From UBA2589 sp038120095 (GTDB taxonomy: Bacteria > Gemmatimonadota > Gemmatimonadetes > Longimicrobiales > Gaopeijiaceae), in NCBI GenBank assembly GCA_038120095.1, contig JAYOKZ010000014.1:1-64000 (forward strand): 64,000 bases of DNA, in the 5' to 3' direction. Both the position numbers and the translations under genes were made by a program. Each line of letters opens with the position of its first letter. Positions within the stretch are counted from its first letter, which is position 1. Shown here in pieces: positions 24,737 through 34,065 of the stretch. The notes beneath the pieces are model-generated. The model did not search any database. It was not told the DNA's origin and saw nothing but the letters and a program-made list of their open reading frames with translations.

Positions 24737-25225
24737 TCAGCGTTTTCGCATCTCCATGACGAGCGTCGCGGGGTCGTCGACGGTGTCGAGATTGAAGTCC
24801 CAATCCGTCGGCCCCTCGAGGCGAACGTTGTCGGCCGATGTGAACTGGTATGTTCGCGTAACCGGATCAGCATTGTTGGGTCGCAGCGTTACGACGCCTG
24901 CGCTTACCTCCATCGCTCCGAACTCCGTGAAGGGTGTCCCCCCGAAGGCGATCGTGGACTGATAATTCCCACTCTCATAGATCGAGATGTACGAGACTCC
25001 GTTCTCGAGCAGATCCACGACGATCGATGTGTCAGCTACGCTCCGAATCGTGAGCACGGTCGCATCCCAGGTTCCGACGAATGGCTCGAGAAGGGGGTTC
25101 GCGCTGGGCGCGACAGGCGTCTCCCCGGGAGCGCACGCCGCTGAGAAGGCTGCAAGCGCCAGGATGAGGGCCTGGAAGCCACGCCTTGAGCGTGCGGCCA
25201 GGCGAGCGAAATGCGCTGGAAACAA
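24737..25225 (-). CDS. Predicted lipoprotein of unknown function
   Basis: Up to 162 residues (TTG start at 25225; the exact start is unclear). A basic N-terminus and hydrophobic stretch (FQALILALAAFSAAC) end in a lipobox, then a Pro/Ala linker and a beta-rich domain: LLEPFVGTWDATVLTIRSV, GNYQSTIAFGGTPFTEFG and RTYQFTSADNVRLEG. The G-T-W opening and strand pattern suggest a small lipocalin-like barrel, comparable to the exported protein at 6880, but no family is recognised. It is divergent from parA. Confidence 0.65.
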   Translation of the reverse strand: MFPAHFARLAARSRRGFQALILALAAFSAACAPGETPVAPSANPLLEPFVGTWDATVLTIRSVADTSIVVDLLENGVSYISIYESGNYQSTIAFGGTPFTEFGAMEVSAGVVTLRPNNADPVTRTYQFTSADNVRLEGPTDWDFNLDTVDDPATLVMEMRKR

Positions 25226-25385
25226 TGATCGACCTCACTTTCTGGTGGGCGAGACACTCCTTTGTCCCCGGGCTCCGACACAAGCTCAAAACCGTGCCCG
25301 TGCGGGTCAAGGATTTTTTCTGTTTCGTCCCGCCGTTCGTCCTGTCTATATTCTCGGCCCCCGCCGAACCTTCAACGCCGTGTGA

Positions 25386-26189
25386 ATGTCTCACGTTATT
25401 GCGATCGCGAACCAGAAAGGTGGCGTTGGAAAAACGACGACCGCCATCAACCTCGGCGCCTCCCTGGCCGTTGCAGAAAAGCGGACCCTCGTCCTCGACA
25501 TTGATCCCCAGGGCAATGCGACGAGTGGCCTCGGTGTCGAAGATCCGTCGTCCCGGGCGAACATCTACCGAGTGCTCATCGGTCAGGCGGAACTCGAGGA
25601 CGCGATTGTCGAAGGGGTGCATTTTTCACACCTCGACGTGGTCCCCTCTACCCGCGACCTGGTCGGCGCGGAAATCGAGCTCGTCCCGGCGTTCAGCCGG
25701 GAGACGATCCTTCGCCGGGCTCTTGAAACGGTGAGAGATCGGTATGACTTCATTCTCGTTGATTGTCCGCCATCCCTTGGGCTCCTCACCGTCAACACCC
25801 TCACGGCTGCCGACTCTGTTCTCATTCCGATCCAATGCGAATTCTATGCGCTCGAGGGCTTGAGTCAGTTACTCAACACGATTCGCCTGGTGCAGCGGGG
25901 CCTCAACCCCGGGCTCGACGTGGAAGGCGTGCTTCTGACCATGTACGACAAGAGGCTGAACCTCTCCCGTCAGGTCAGCTCGGAGGCCCGTGAGTACTTT
26001 GGTCCCAAGGTGTACAGGGCGGCGATCCCCAGAAATGTGCGGCTGGCGGAGGCTCCCAGTTTCGGGCTGCCCATCGTTCAATACGATGTGGTGTCTCACG
26101 GCGCGCAGGCCTATCTCGCCCTCGCAAACGAAGTGATCGCGCGCCGGGCGCGCGCGGGTTCTGCCACGCACGCCGGGGCGACCTCATGA
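25386..26189 (+). CDS. parA: Chromosome-partitioning ATPase ParA (Soj)
   Basis: 267 residues. The deviant Walker A IANQKGGVGKTTTAINLGAS is at the N-terminus, with DIDPQGNATSGLG and DFILVDCPPSLGLLT (Walker B) as in Soj/ParA, and no N-terminal HTH, the chromosomal form. It forms an ATP-dependent gradient on the nucleoid that moves ParB-parS complexes. ATGA overlap with parB. Confidence 0.96.
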   Translation: MSHVIAIANQKGGVGKTTTAINLGASLAVAEKRTLVLDIDPQGNATSGLGVEDPSSRANIYRVLIGQAELEDAIVEGVHFSHLDVVPSTRDLVGAEIELVPAFSRETILRRALETVRDRYDFILVDCPPSLGLLTVNTLTAADSVLIPIQCEFYALEGLSQLLNTIRLVQRGLNPGLDVEGVLLTMYDKRLNLSRQVSSEAREYFGPKVYRAAIPRNVRLAEAPSFGLPIVQYDVVSHGAQAYLALANEVIARRARAGSATHAGATS

Positions 26190-27064
26190 CGCGCGATCGT
26201 CTCGGCAAGGGGCTGGGCGCTCTCCTCGGCGAATATCTCGAGCCTGAGGTTCGCGAAGGTGACGTTCGGACCATCGCCCTCGGTGCTGTCGTTCCCAACC
26301 CCGTCCAGCCCCGTCGGGTTTTCACCGACGTTGAACTGGAGAATCTCACCGCGTCGATCCGGGAGAACGGACTTCTGCAGCCCCTGGTCGTGCGCCCCGC
26401 GCCCGGTACCGCGGATCGTTTTGAGTTGGTGGCGGGCGAGCGACGTTATCGCGCACTCCGTCGACTCGACTGGTCGGAGGTACCGGTCGTCGTGCGCGAC
26501 GCCGATGACGAGACGCTTCTCGTTCTGGCGCTCGTGGAAAACCTTCAGCGAGAGGCCCTGAATCCGCTCGAGGAGGCCGAGGGGTACGAGTCCCTCGCCC
26601 AGCGCTTCGACATGAAGCACGCCGACATCGCCAAGGCCGTGGGGAAGGACCGCTCCACCGTCGCAAACCTCGTCCGCCTGCTCAAGTTGCCGATATCCAT
26701 CCGGACGTTGCTGGAATCTGGAGAGCTCTCGCAGGGGCATGGTCGGGCTCTCCTGTCTGTCGAAGATCCGGTCGCAGCAGCTGAATTGGCGCGCCGTGCC
26801 TCGAAAGAAGGGTGGTCGGTACGGGAGATGGAGCGCCGGGTTGCCGCCGCATCGGGTTCACGGCGGGTGCGCAAGCCACACGCGAAGGATCCGGTGGTAC
26901 GAGCCCTGGAGGAAGCGCTGCAGGAGTATCTTGGCACCCGTGTTCAGGTGAAGCCCGGTCGCTCCGGCAAGGGGCTGATCGAGATCCAATACCACGGACC
27001 GGAAGATTTTGAGCGCATCTTCGAGCAGGTGACGGGACGACCGGTCCGAGACGTGGTCGAGTGA
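26186..27064 (+). CDS. parB: Chromosome-partitioning protein ParB
   Basis: 292 residues. The N-terminus carries the ParA-stimulating segment (RLGKGLGALLGEYLEP). The CTP-binding fold shows NPVQPRRVF, ENGLLQPLVVRP and the GERRYRALRRL box; ALVENLQREALNPLEEAEGY precedes the parS-reading HTH (FDMKHADIAKAVGKDRSTVA). The C-terminal dimer domain ends with IEIQYHGPEDFERIFEQV. It loads at the two parS sites 1.5 kb upstream. GTGA overlap with the next gene. Confidence 0.96.
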   Translation: MTRDRLGKGLGALLGEYLEPEVREGDVRTIALGAVVPNPVQPRRVFTDVELENLTASIRENGLLQPLVVRPAPGTADRFELVAGERRYRALRRLDWSEVPVVVRDADDETLLVLALVENLQREALNPLEEAEGYESLAQRFDMKHADIAKAVGKDRSTVANLVRLLKLPISIRTLLESGELSQGHGRALLSVEDPVAAAELARRASKEGWSVREMERRVAAASGSRRVRKPHAKDPVVRALEEALQEYLGTRVQVKPGRSGKGLIEIQYHGPEDFERIFEQVTGRPVRDVVE

Positions 27065-27843
27065 CCCCTTCAGGCTCGGGTCGGAAGCTCAACGTCGTCG
27101 TGGTTCCCGACGGAGGCCACGACACACGCTCCTTCGACATCTCGTATCGCATGCTTGGAGCGCTCGCCGTCGCTGGCTTGACGATCTGCCTTGCGCTCAC
27201 TGTCATGGCGGGGACCTGGTGGTACCTGGCGGCCCGCGCGGCGCGTGTCCCGCAGCTTGAGCGAGAGGTGGCGGACATGGCCCGTGATGGAGCCCGTGTT
27301 CAGGCTCTGGTGCAGCGCCTCGAAGCGATCGAGGATCAGTATTCGACGATTCGGAGTATGTTCGGTGCCGCGCAGGTCGATGAGCTGAGTGGTGTCTGGC
27401 TACCACCGGCGGCAACGGACCGACGGGCTGAAGGAAACCCCCGACCGCCCCTGGGTCCCACGCGACCCGCAACCTGGCCACTGGCCGAGCGGGGATTCGT
27501 CACGCAGCAACTCTATGCGGGTGATGAAGGCGACCACCCGGGACTCGACATCGCGGTACCGTCGGAATCCTACATCCGCGCTGCCGGCGGAGGTACGGTG
27601 CTCGAGGCGTCGGAGGATGCGGTGTACGGCCGATACGTCGTCATTGACCATGGCGAAGGCACCACCACACTCTACGGTCACGCGTCTATGACCTTCGTTC
27701 ACGTCGGTCAGCAGGTGCGTGAGCGGCAGCTCATTGCTCTGACCGGTTCTACCGGCCGTTCGACGGCGCCGCACCTGCACTTCGAGGTGGTGGTGAATGG
27801 TGAGCCGGTGGATCCGCTCACATATGTGGAGCAGCCGGGGTAA
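27061..27843 (+). CDS. Membrane-anchored M23 metallopeptidase
   Basis: 260 residues from GTG 27061. One membrane segment (LAVAGLTICLALTVMAGTWW), a short coiled coil (LEREVADMARDGARVQALVQ) and a C-terminal LytM domain with the zinc ligands HPGLDIAV (H-x3-D), the catalytic YGHASMTFVHVG and HLHFEVVVNG. All four expected ligand/catalytic positions are present, so it should cleave peptidoglycan cross-links. Overlap with parB and the following bactofilin gene suggest a morphogenetic role, as for Csd-type peptidases paired with bactofilins. Confidence 0.9.
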   Translation: MTPSGSGRKLNVVVVPDGGHDTRSFDISYRMLGALAVAGLTICLALTVMAGTWWYLAARAARVPQLEREVADMARDGARVQALVQRLEAIEDQYSTIRSMFGAAQVDELSGVWLPPAATDRRAEGNPRPPLGPTRPATWPLAERGFVTQQLYAGDEGDHPGLDIAVPSESYIRAAGGGTVLEASEDAVYGRYVVIDHGEGTTTLYGHASMTFVHVGQQVRERQLIALTGSTGRSTAPHLHFEVVVNGEPVDPLTYVEQPG

Positions 27844-27954
27844 CCACGGAGCAGGTCCCTCTCGTCCTCGGGCTCGCGAAGGTCTCGACCCCGTGGTCCG
27901 GCTGGAAGCCGCTCCTCTACATTGCAACGTACAATTCAGTCGACAGGGGTGAGC

Positions 27955-28380
27955 ATGGCGCGCGAACGCAGCAACAACTCGTCATCGTCGGAGGCGGTGA
28001 TCTCGATCATCGGCCCGGGCATGACGGTCGTCGGCAACTGTGAAAGCGATGGAACGATTCGCGTCGAGGGCACCATCCAGGGCACGGTGAAGGCTGGAAA
28101 AGCTGTCGTGATCGGCAAGCATGGCCTCGTGTCCGGGGACATCACGACTCAGGATGCCGTCATCTCGGGAAGGGTTCAGGGCACCGTTGTCGCCGCATCC
28201 CGCCTCGAGGTACAAGCCACCAGTTTCATCGAGGGCGAGGTGCACACCCGCCGACTGCAGCTCGAGGAGGGTGCCGTTCTCAACGGCTCCGTCCATATGG
28301 GCGCCGATCGCGTGGACTCGGTCCCCCCCGGCGCGCCACGCACCGACACTCTCTCTTCTGACGGTCGACCGCGTCCCTAG
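27955..28380 (+). CDS. Bactofilin
   Basis: About 141 residues from ATG 27955 (an upstream ATG at 27922 lacks support). A disordered Ser-rich N-terminus is followed by the bactofilin beta-helix with regular six-residue-turn strands: IIGPGMTVVGN, DGTIRVEGTIQG, KAVVIGKHGLVSGDI, AVISGRVQGTVVA and FIEGEVHTRRLQLEEGA. The C-terminal tail is Pro/Gly-rich. Bactofilins polymerise without nucleotides and often position peptidoglycan enzymes such as the adjacent M23 peptidase. Confidence 0.92.
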   Translation: MARERSNNSSSSEAVISIIGPGMTVVGNCESDGTIRVEGTIQGTVKAGKAVVIGKHGLVSGDITTQDAVISGRVQGTVVAASRLEVQATSFIEGEVHTRRLQLEEGAVLNGSVHMGADRVDSVPPGAPRTDTLSSDGRPRP

Positions 28381-28479
28381 CTTCTCCACCGGTGTCGAGC
28401 CTCGGTTGCGCATCGGCTGCAGACCTGATTTCCACATTGTCAACACGAGGACCTCTCCCCTGCTAGCCCCTGAGAACCA

Positions 28480-29241
28480 ATGAAACTGGAATCTCTGCTC
28501 CAATATCTGAACCATTGGCTCCAGGTCGGTGATCATCCTGACTACCCGAATGCGCTGAACGGCCTTCAGGTCGGAGGCCCGCCGGACGTCACCACGGTCG
28601 TCACGGCGGTGGATGCTTCAGAGGCGTCGATCATCGCGGCCGCGGAACTGGGCGCCGACCTGATGATCGTGCACCATGGCCTGTTCTGGGGGGGGCTCGA
28701 GCCGATCACAGGGCGGCATGAGCGTCGCATTCGGGCCCTCATGGCGGCCGATGTCGCCCTCTACAGTGTACATCTACCGCTGGATTCTCACGTCGAAGTC
28801 GGGAATTGCGCGCTTCTCGCTGCCGCGATCGACCTGGAGGTCCAGGGTCGATTCGGCGCCTACAAGGGGCGGGACATCGGGGTGTGGGGCACACTCGAGA
28901 GCCCTGTGTCGGCGGAAACGCTGCAACGTTCGGTCGCGACGGCGCTGGGGGGCGGTGAGGTTCACGCCCTGCCAGGGGGACCCGAGCTCATCCGGTCGGT
29001 CGGCGTGATGACTGGCGGTGGCGGATCGTATATTCGAGAGGCCGCGAATGTCGGGCTGGACGCATATGTAACCGGTGAAGGCGCCCATCACTCGTTTTTC
29101 GATGCGGCAGAGTTCGGAATACATGTTTTGTTTGGGGGTCACTACGCGACCGAAACGTTCGGTGTTCGTGCCGTGGGTGAGCACCTCGCGGATCGTTTCG
29201 GTCTCCAGGTACACTTCCTCGACCAACCCACGGGCTTATGA
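28480..29241 (+). CDS. Nif3-like dinuclear metal-centre protein (GTP cyclohydrolase 1 type 2 homologue)
   Basis: 253 residues. The metal-binding signatures are LMIVHHGLFW in the first half, SVHLPLDSH in the middle and GEGAHHSFFDAAE with LFGGHYATE near the C-terminus. Length fits the short YbgI form without the PII-like insert. The family is conserved and hexameric, but its physiological role is not settled; some members act on folate or NIF-type partners. ATGA overlap with the histidine kinase gene. Confidence 0.9.
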   Translation: MKLESLLQYLNHWLQVGDHPDYPNALNGLQVGGPPDVTTVVTAVDASEASIIAAAELGADLMIVHHGLFWGGLEPITGRHERRIRALMAADVALYSVHLPLDSHVEVGNCALLAAAIDLEVQGRFGAYKGRDIGVWGTLESPVSAETLQRSVATALGGGEVHALPGGPELIRSVGVMTGGGGSYIREAANVGLDAYVTGEGAHHSFFDAAEFGIHVLFGGHYATETFGVRAVGEHLADRFGLQVHFLDQPTGL

Positions 29242-31115
29242 GTTACCCGTTCGACCCCGCCCTCTTCCTGGTCAGCGGGCCGCTGGTGCCTCTCGTGATG
29301 GACCCGGCGACCGAACGGGTCCTGTGGGTGGGCCCCCAATCGAGCGATCTGCTGGGCTACGAGCTGGCCGACTGGACCCGGGAGACCTTCTGGGACGAAG
29401 TGGTGCTTGAGGAAGATCGGACAGAAGTTCGTGACATTCGCGCCCGCGGTGTCGTGGAGGGCGCTGACGTCACCGTGGACTACCGGGTCCGAGCGGCCAA
29501 CGGTGCGGTGGTGTGGCTTACGGAGGTCGGTCGGGTTGCCCCCTTCGGCGATGAGACTCGGCTGCACGCCTATCTGATGGACGTGTCCGACCGGAAGATG
29601 CGGGAAGTCGCTCTGTGGCGCAGGGAAGAGCGCAGCCGGTCGATGCTGCTCAATGCTCCCGATGCGATGGTCGTGACGGATCTGGAAGGACGGATTGTCG
29701 ACATGAACGACCAGGCCGTCCGTCTTTTTCAGTATGACGTATCCGAGGTGGTCGGTTCCAGTCTGACACCGATGGTGAGTGAACGCTTCCGGCAGCAGTT
29801 TACGGACATTCACGAAGGCTTTGACGACACGACGGATCGACGATCACTCGTCGTGGGCAAGGCATTTTCGATCGAATCGCGTGACGGTTCCGAGATTCCG
29901 GTGGAGCTGGGCATGAGTCTCGTGCAGGCCTCGGACGGTTCGGTGCAGATCCTGAACACGTTTCGTGACCTGACCGCCAGACGGCGCGTGGAGGCTCGGG
30001 TGCGTTCCCACGAGCGGTCGATCCGGACGGTCGACCACGTGCTTCCCGCCATGGTATGCCTCGTGGATCGGAACGAACGATTCCGCTTCGTGAACGAGGC
30101 GTACGCGATGTGGAATGGCTGGCAACGTCACCAGATGGAGGGAAGGCAAGTTCGTGAGGTCGTGCGCGAGTCGGTGTACGAAGACCTGGCTCCCATGATC
30201 TCCGCGGCCCTCGAAGGGGAAGCGAGTCACGTGCGCGCGGATGTGGTCGACCCCGACGGGGTGCTCCGCTTTCTCGATGTGAGCTTCGTTCCCCAATTCG
30301 ATGAAGGCGACGCTGTTGATGGCTTTGTTGCAGTTTTCTTCGACGTCGGGACAGAGGTCGAAGCTGAACACGCAGATCGAGTTCACCGAGAAGAGCTCGC
30401 ACGCATCGCGCGGGTGGCCACCTTGGGCGAACTCGCTGCCTCGATCGCGCACGAGCTGAACCAGCCTCTCTCGGCCGTCGTTGCGAATGCAAACGCGGCG
30501 TCACGGTTTCTCGCTGCTGACCCACCGGATCTCAGGGAGGTCCGCGACGCGCTGACGGATGTTGCGGAGGACGCCGCCCGAGCGGGGGACGTCATCGCCA
30601 GCATGCGGCAGCTCCTTGAACGCGGCGAGGTCGACCATCACCCGCTCGACCTTCGATCCGTCCTGGTCGACGTGGCGGAACTGCTACGCAGCGAGGCCAT
30701 CATGCGAGGCGTGAGCCTCGAGATCCCGGAGGCCGGACCTGTGGATCTCCGCGTGGCCGGCCACCGGGGTCAACTGACGCAGGTGTTCCTGAATCTCGTC
30801 ATGAACGCTATCGACTCGACGTGCCGTCTCCCGGCGCCACCGCGGACAGTGTCCATTCTCGCCCACGTTCAAGATGGCGTCGTGGAGGTTCAGGTTTGCG
30901 ACAATGGGGCAGGTCTTCCTGCTGACGATGTCGAAAAGCTTTTCGAGCCCTTCGTCTCCGGAAGACCGGACGGTCTGGGTATGGGGCTCACGATCAGTCG
31001 AAGCATCGCGGAGACGCACGGAGGCCAACTGACCGCTGAGCGTCCCGTCGAGGGCGGCGCCCGGCTGTGTCTTCGTCTTCCGCTCCTCGAAGACACACCG
31101 GATGGCGATTCCTGA
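29238..31115 (+). CDS. Cytosolic multi-PAS sensor histidine kinase (FixL/DctB-like HisKA)
   Basis: 625 residues without membrane segments. Three PAS-like units occupy about 1-115, 130-255 and 260-370 (for example RSMLLNAPDAMVVTDLEGRI and VLPAMVCLVDRNERFRFVNE). HisKA reads ELAASIAHELNQPLSAVVAN, the HELNQPL type seen in FixL. The HATPase domain has the N-box LNLVMNAID, G1 VCDNGAGLP, F-box FEPFVSGRPD and G2 GLGMGLTIS. No haem-binding His is obvious. It autophosphorylates and probably signals to the receiver 58 bases downstream. Confidence 0.92.
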   Translation: MSYPFDPALFLVSGPLVPLVMDPATERVLWVGPQSSDLLGYELADWTRETFWDEVVLEEDRTEVRDIRARGVVEGADVTVDYRVRAANGAVVWLTEVGRVAPFGDETRLHAYLMDVSDRKMREVALWRREERSRSMLLNAPDAMVVTDLEGRIVDMNDQAVRLFQYDVSEVVGSSLTPMVSERFRQQFTDIHEGFDDTTDRRSLVVGKAFSIESRDGSEIPVELGMSLVQASDGSVQILNTFRDLTARRRVEARVRSHERSIRTVDHVLPAMVCLVDRNERFRFVNEAYAMWNGWQRHQMEGRQVREVVRESVYEDLAPMISAALEGEASHVRADVVDPDGVLRFLDVSFVPQFDEGDAVDGFVAVFFDVGTEVEAEHADRVHREELARIARVATLGELAASIAHELNQPLSAVVANANAASRFLAADPPDLREVRDALTDVAEDAARAGDVIASMRQLLERGEVDHHPLDLRSVLVDVAELLRSEAIMRGVSLEIPEAGPVDLRVAGHRGQLTQVFLNLVMNAIDSTCRLPAPPRTVSILAHVQDGVVEVQVCDNGAGLPADDVEKLFEPFVSGRPDGLGMGLTISRSIAETHGGQLTAERPVEGGARLCLRLPLLEDTPDGDS

Positions 31116-31172
31116 CACTGCGTTCGAGTCTGTCCTGCGCTCTACCGCGTCGATGAATCACGGGGTCGGTTG

Positions 31173-31553
31173 ATGCGCCGCTTCAGCGGGCCTGTCGCGG
31201 TCGTTGATGATGATCCGTCCGTCCGGCGTGCCCTTACACGGCTGTTGCGGTCGGTCGGGGTGCTTGCGAGCAGTCACGCGTCCGGACTGGACTTCCTCGA
31301 GTCTAGGGCGATTCACGACGTCGATTGCCTCGTCCTCGATGTCCACATGCCGGGACTGTCAGGCCTCGAGGTGCTCGATGCCGTCCGTGTGGCCTCTTCG
31401 AAGCTGCCGGTCGTGCTCATGACGGGCCGGTCCGAAGCGGATTTCGAGGTGCGGGCCCTGGAAGCAGGGGCCTCTGCTCTCCTGACCAAGCCCTTTTCGG
31501 ACGCAACCTTTTTTGCGGCATTGAGCGAGGCGACGGGGCAGTCCGTCCCCTGA
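31173..31553 (+). CDS. Single-domain response regulator
   Basis: About 126 residues (ATG 31173; a TTG directly before it is an alternative). It is one receiver domain and nothing more: acidic pocket VVDDDPSVRR, phospho-acceptor in CLVLDVHMPGLSG, conserved Thr in VLMTGRSEA and Lys in LLTKPFSD. It resembles the receiver of FixJ, but no DNA-binding domain follows. It may act on protein partners, as a phosphate sink, or between the kinase and a regulator elsewhere. Confidence 0.9.
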   Translation: MRRFSGPVAVVDDDPSVRRALTRLLRSVGVLASSHASGLDFLESRAIHDVDCLVLDVHMPGLSGLEVLDAVRVASSKLPVVLMTGRSEADFEVRALEAGASALLTKPFSDATFFAALSEATGQSVP

Positions 31554-31672
31554 CGGTCACGCGCGATCCTGAATCCGTTGCCCCTCTCAGAGCACGTCGA
31601 TACCATGGCGCGCGCCTGTGGCAAACTGTTTGCGACCGGTCCACTCGTGAGATTCCACCGCCGGAGGTGGCT

Positions 31673-33964
31673 TTGATTCGTAGACTCGCCGCGGCCCTCG
31701 CCACCGCCTTTTTCGTATGCTCGCCCCTGACCGCCCAGTCCGTTCGGGCGCCGCGCGATCACTTCGGCCATGACATCGGAGCTGATCGAACGCTGGCTGA
31801 CTGGGGCGCTTTGACCTCCTACTTCGAGCATCTCGCACAGGCCAGCGATCGAGTCGCCGTTGACACGCTGGGCCTGACGACGATGGGTCGGCCGTTCGTG
31901 ATGCTGACCATCACGAGTGCGGCCAATCACGACCGTCTCGGTGAGCTCCAGGACATCCAGCTGAAGCTGGCCGATCCCCGGTCCATCTCGGGAGAAGCGG
32001 AACTGAGTCGCTTGCTGGACGAGGGCAAGACGGTCGTACTGATCACACAAGGCATCCATGCCACCGAGGTAGGTGCGAGTCAGATGTCGGCGAACCTAGC
32101 GTACGAATTGGCGAGCTCGGACAGCGAGAAGATTCGTGAGATCCTCGATAACGTCATTCTGCTGCAGATTCCGTCCCTGAATCCAGACGGCCTTCAGTGG
32201 GTGGCAGACTGGTACATGAGCCTCGTGGGCACCGAGTACGAGGCGGCACCGCTCCCGTGGCTGTACCAGTTCTACGTCGGCCACGACAACAACCGGGACT
32301 GGTACGCCTTTACGCAGGAAGAAACCATCCTGACCGTCCAGGGGGCCCACAACGCGTGGCATCCGCAGATTGTTCACGACGTGCACCAGATGGGTGGCAA
32401 CGGGGCGCGCATTTTCTTCCCCCCGTACATCGAGCCTTGGGACCCGAACATCGATCCGGCCCTCACGGCGGCCGTGTCTCAGCTGGGGACCTATATGGCG
32501 GCCGAGCTTACGTCCCAGGGAAAGGATGGTGTCGTCGTGAACGCTCAGTACGACGCGTTCACGCCGGCGCGCGCGTACATGCACTATCACGGGGCGGCAC
32601 GGATCCTGTCCGAGACCGCCTCGGCTCGCATGGCCACGCCTGTCACGATCTCCCCCGACGTGCTGGGGCCGGGGCGGAATTTCAATGCGGCCGAGCGGTC
32701 ATGGAATTTCCCGAGCCCGTGGGAGGGTGGCGACTGGGGTCTCCCGGACATTGTCGAGTATCAGAAGTCTGGGGCTCTCGCCCTTCTCACCAACGCGGCA
32801 CGGAATCGGAGGTACTGGCTCGAAAACTTCCACGGCGTGAACCGACGGGCTGTGGAGGGGTGGGCGGACTGGCCGGATGCGTGGGTGATTCCTTCGGGTC
32901 AGGACAACGAGGCCGGGATCACATATGCGCTGCGCTCCCTGACCATGGCCGATGTCGAGGTGCGCCAGGCCGAGGCTCCGTTCACGGTGGGAAGCTCCTC
33001 TTTCGGCGCGGGCAGCTGGGTCATCTCGATGAATCAGCCCTACGCCAGTTTTGCGAATACGATGCTGGAGGTACAGGAGTACCCGGACCTGCGCGAGTAT
33101 CCGGGCGGGCCACCTCAGCGACCCTATGACGTTACGGCTCACACCCTCGGGTACCTCCTGGACTTCGATGCCATCGCCGTGGACGGTGCGATCGAGGTTT
33201 CGCTGAGCGACCCTGTAGCGGTGCCCGATTTCGATTTCCGTCTGCCCGAGCACCTGAGCGGGCGTGATGCCCCGCGCGTGGGCCTCTACAAGTCGTGGCA
33301 GGAGCCCATGCCCGAGGGGTGGCAGCGCTGGGTCTTCGACCAGCACGACATGGTCTACGACACACTGCACGACGCGGACATCCAGGGTGGAGCCCTCGCG
33401 GATTACGACGTCCTGATCTTTCAGGCCCAGAGCGCGGCCTCGATTCGCAGTGGTCATGCAGAAGGGACCGTGCCGCCACCGTATGCAGGCGGCCTCGGCG
33501 ATGTGGGGGCTGAGGAGGTTCACGCCTTCGTAGAGCGCGGCGGGCGAGTGATCGCGATCGAGACCGCGACCGATTACCTGCGTGAGCTCTTCGACCTCGG
33601 GATCTCCGACCGCACAGATCGGCTACCAAACACCGAGTTCTACATCCCCGGGTCGATTCTTCGCCTCGAATTGGATGCGGCCTCGGAGATAGCTGACGGC
33701 ATGCGCTCGGAGGTCGCCGCATGGTATTGGCGATCGAGCATGGCCTTCGATGTGGATGATCCAAGGGTTCGGGTGGCCGCCCGATACGGCTCCGGAGACC
33801 CGCTGCTTTCCGGGTGGGTCCTGGGCGGTGAGCACGTGGCAGGTCAGCCGGCAATCCTCGAGGCGAACATTGGAGAGGGCTCCGTGGTTCTGTTCGGATT
33901 CCAGCCGAACTATCGGGCGCAGACCATGGCGACGTGGCCGCTCCTGTTCAATGCGATCCGCTGA
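31673..33964 (+). CDS. Secreted M14-family zinc carboxypeptidase
   Basis: About 763 residues. The start is TTG 31673, supported by GGAGGTGG at 31663-31670 and the signal peptide that follows (AAALATAFFVCSPLTAQS). The peptidase domain shows TTMGRPFVMLTITSA, zinc ligands in TQGIHATEVGASQ (H-x2-E) and HDVHQMGGN, and the typical NPDGLQWVADWY. The C-terminal half (about 500-763) has a class I glutamine-amidotransferase-like region (ADYDVLIFQAQS, VIAIETATDYL) seen in large M14 proteins. It probably works in the periplasm or outside the cell. The longer upstream frame (from 31325) overlaps the receiver gene and is rejected. Confidence 0.87.
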   Translation: MIRRLAAALATAFFVCSPLTAQSVRAPRDHFGHDIGADRTLADWGALTSYFEHLAQASDRVAVDTLGLTTMGRPFVMLTITSAANHDRLGELQDIQLKLADPRSISGEAELSRLLDEGKTVVLITQGIHATEVGASQMSANLAYELASSDSEKIREILDNVILLQIPSLNPDGLQWVADWYMSLVGTEYEAAPLPWLYQFYVGHDNNRDWYAFTQEETILTVQGAHNAWHPQIVHDVHQMGGNGARIFFPPYIEPWDPNIDPALTAAVSQLGTYMAAELTSQGKDGVVVNAQYDAFTPARAYMHYHGAARILSETASARMATPVTISPDVLGPGRNFNAAERSWNFPSPWEGGDWGLPDIVEYQKSGALALLTNAARNRRYWLENFHGVNRRAVEGWADWPDAWVIPSGQDNEAGITYALRSLTMADVEVRQAEAPFTVGSSSFGAGSWVISMNQPYASFANTMLEVQEYPDLREYPGGPPQRPYDVTAHTLGYLLDFDAIAVDGAIEVSLSDPVAVPDFDFRLPEHLSGRDAPRVGLYKSWQEPMPEGWQRWVFDQHDMVYDTLHDADIQGGALADYDVLIFQAQSAASIRSGHAEGTVPPPYAGGLGDVGAEEVHAFVERGGRVIAIETATDYLRELFDLGISDRTDRLPNTEFYIPGSILRLELDAASEIADGMRSEVAAWYWRSSMAFDVDDPRVRVAARYGSGDPLLSGWVLGGEHVAGQPAILEANIGEGSVVLFGFQPNYRAQTMATWPLLFNAIR

Positions 33965-33999
33965 TGGCATGAGCCGGAAGCGAGAAGCCTGAACGACTG

Positions 34000-34037
34000 A
34001 AAACCCGCCTCGGCCGAATCCCGGTGAGGCGGGTTTT
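34000..34037. terminator. Bidirectional rho-independent terminator
   Basis: AAAACCCGCCTC (34000-34011) and GAGGCGGGTTTT (34026-34037) form a perfect 12-pair stem with a 14-base loop. The A-run and T-run at its ends let it work both ways, between the M14 gene and the convergent MORN gene. Confidence 0.92.
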
Positions 34038-34065
34038 CTGTGTCCATGAATCCCGGGAGGCCCGC

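Noticed and set aside
31325..31672. N-terminal extension of the M14 peptidase frame
   Set aside because: It overlaps the receiver gene, and TTG 31673 has a strong ribosome site directly before a signal peptide.
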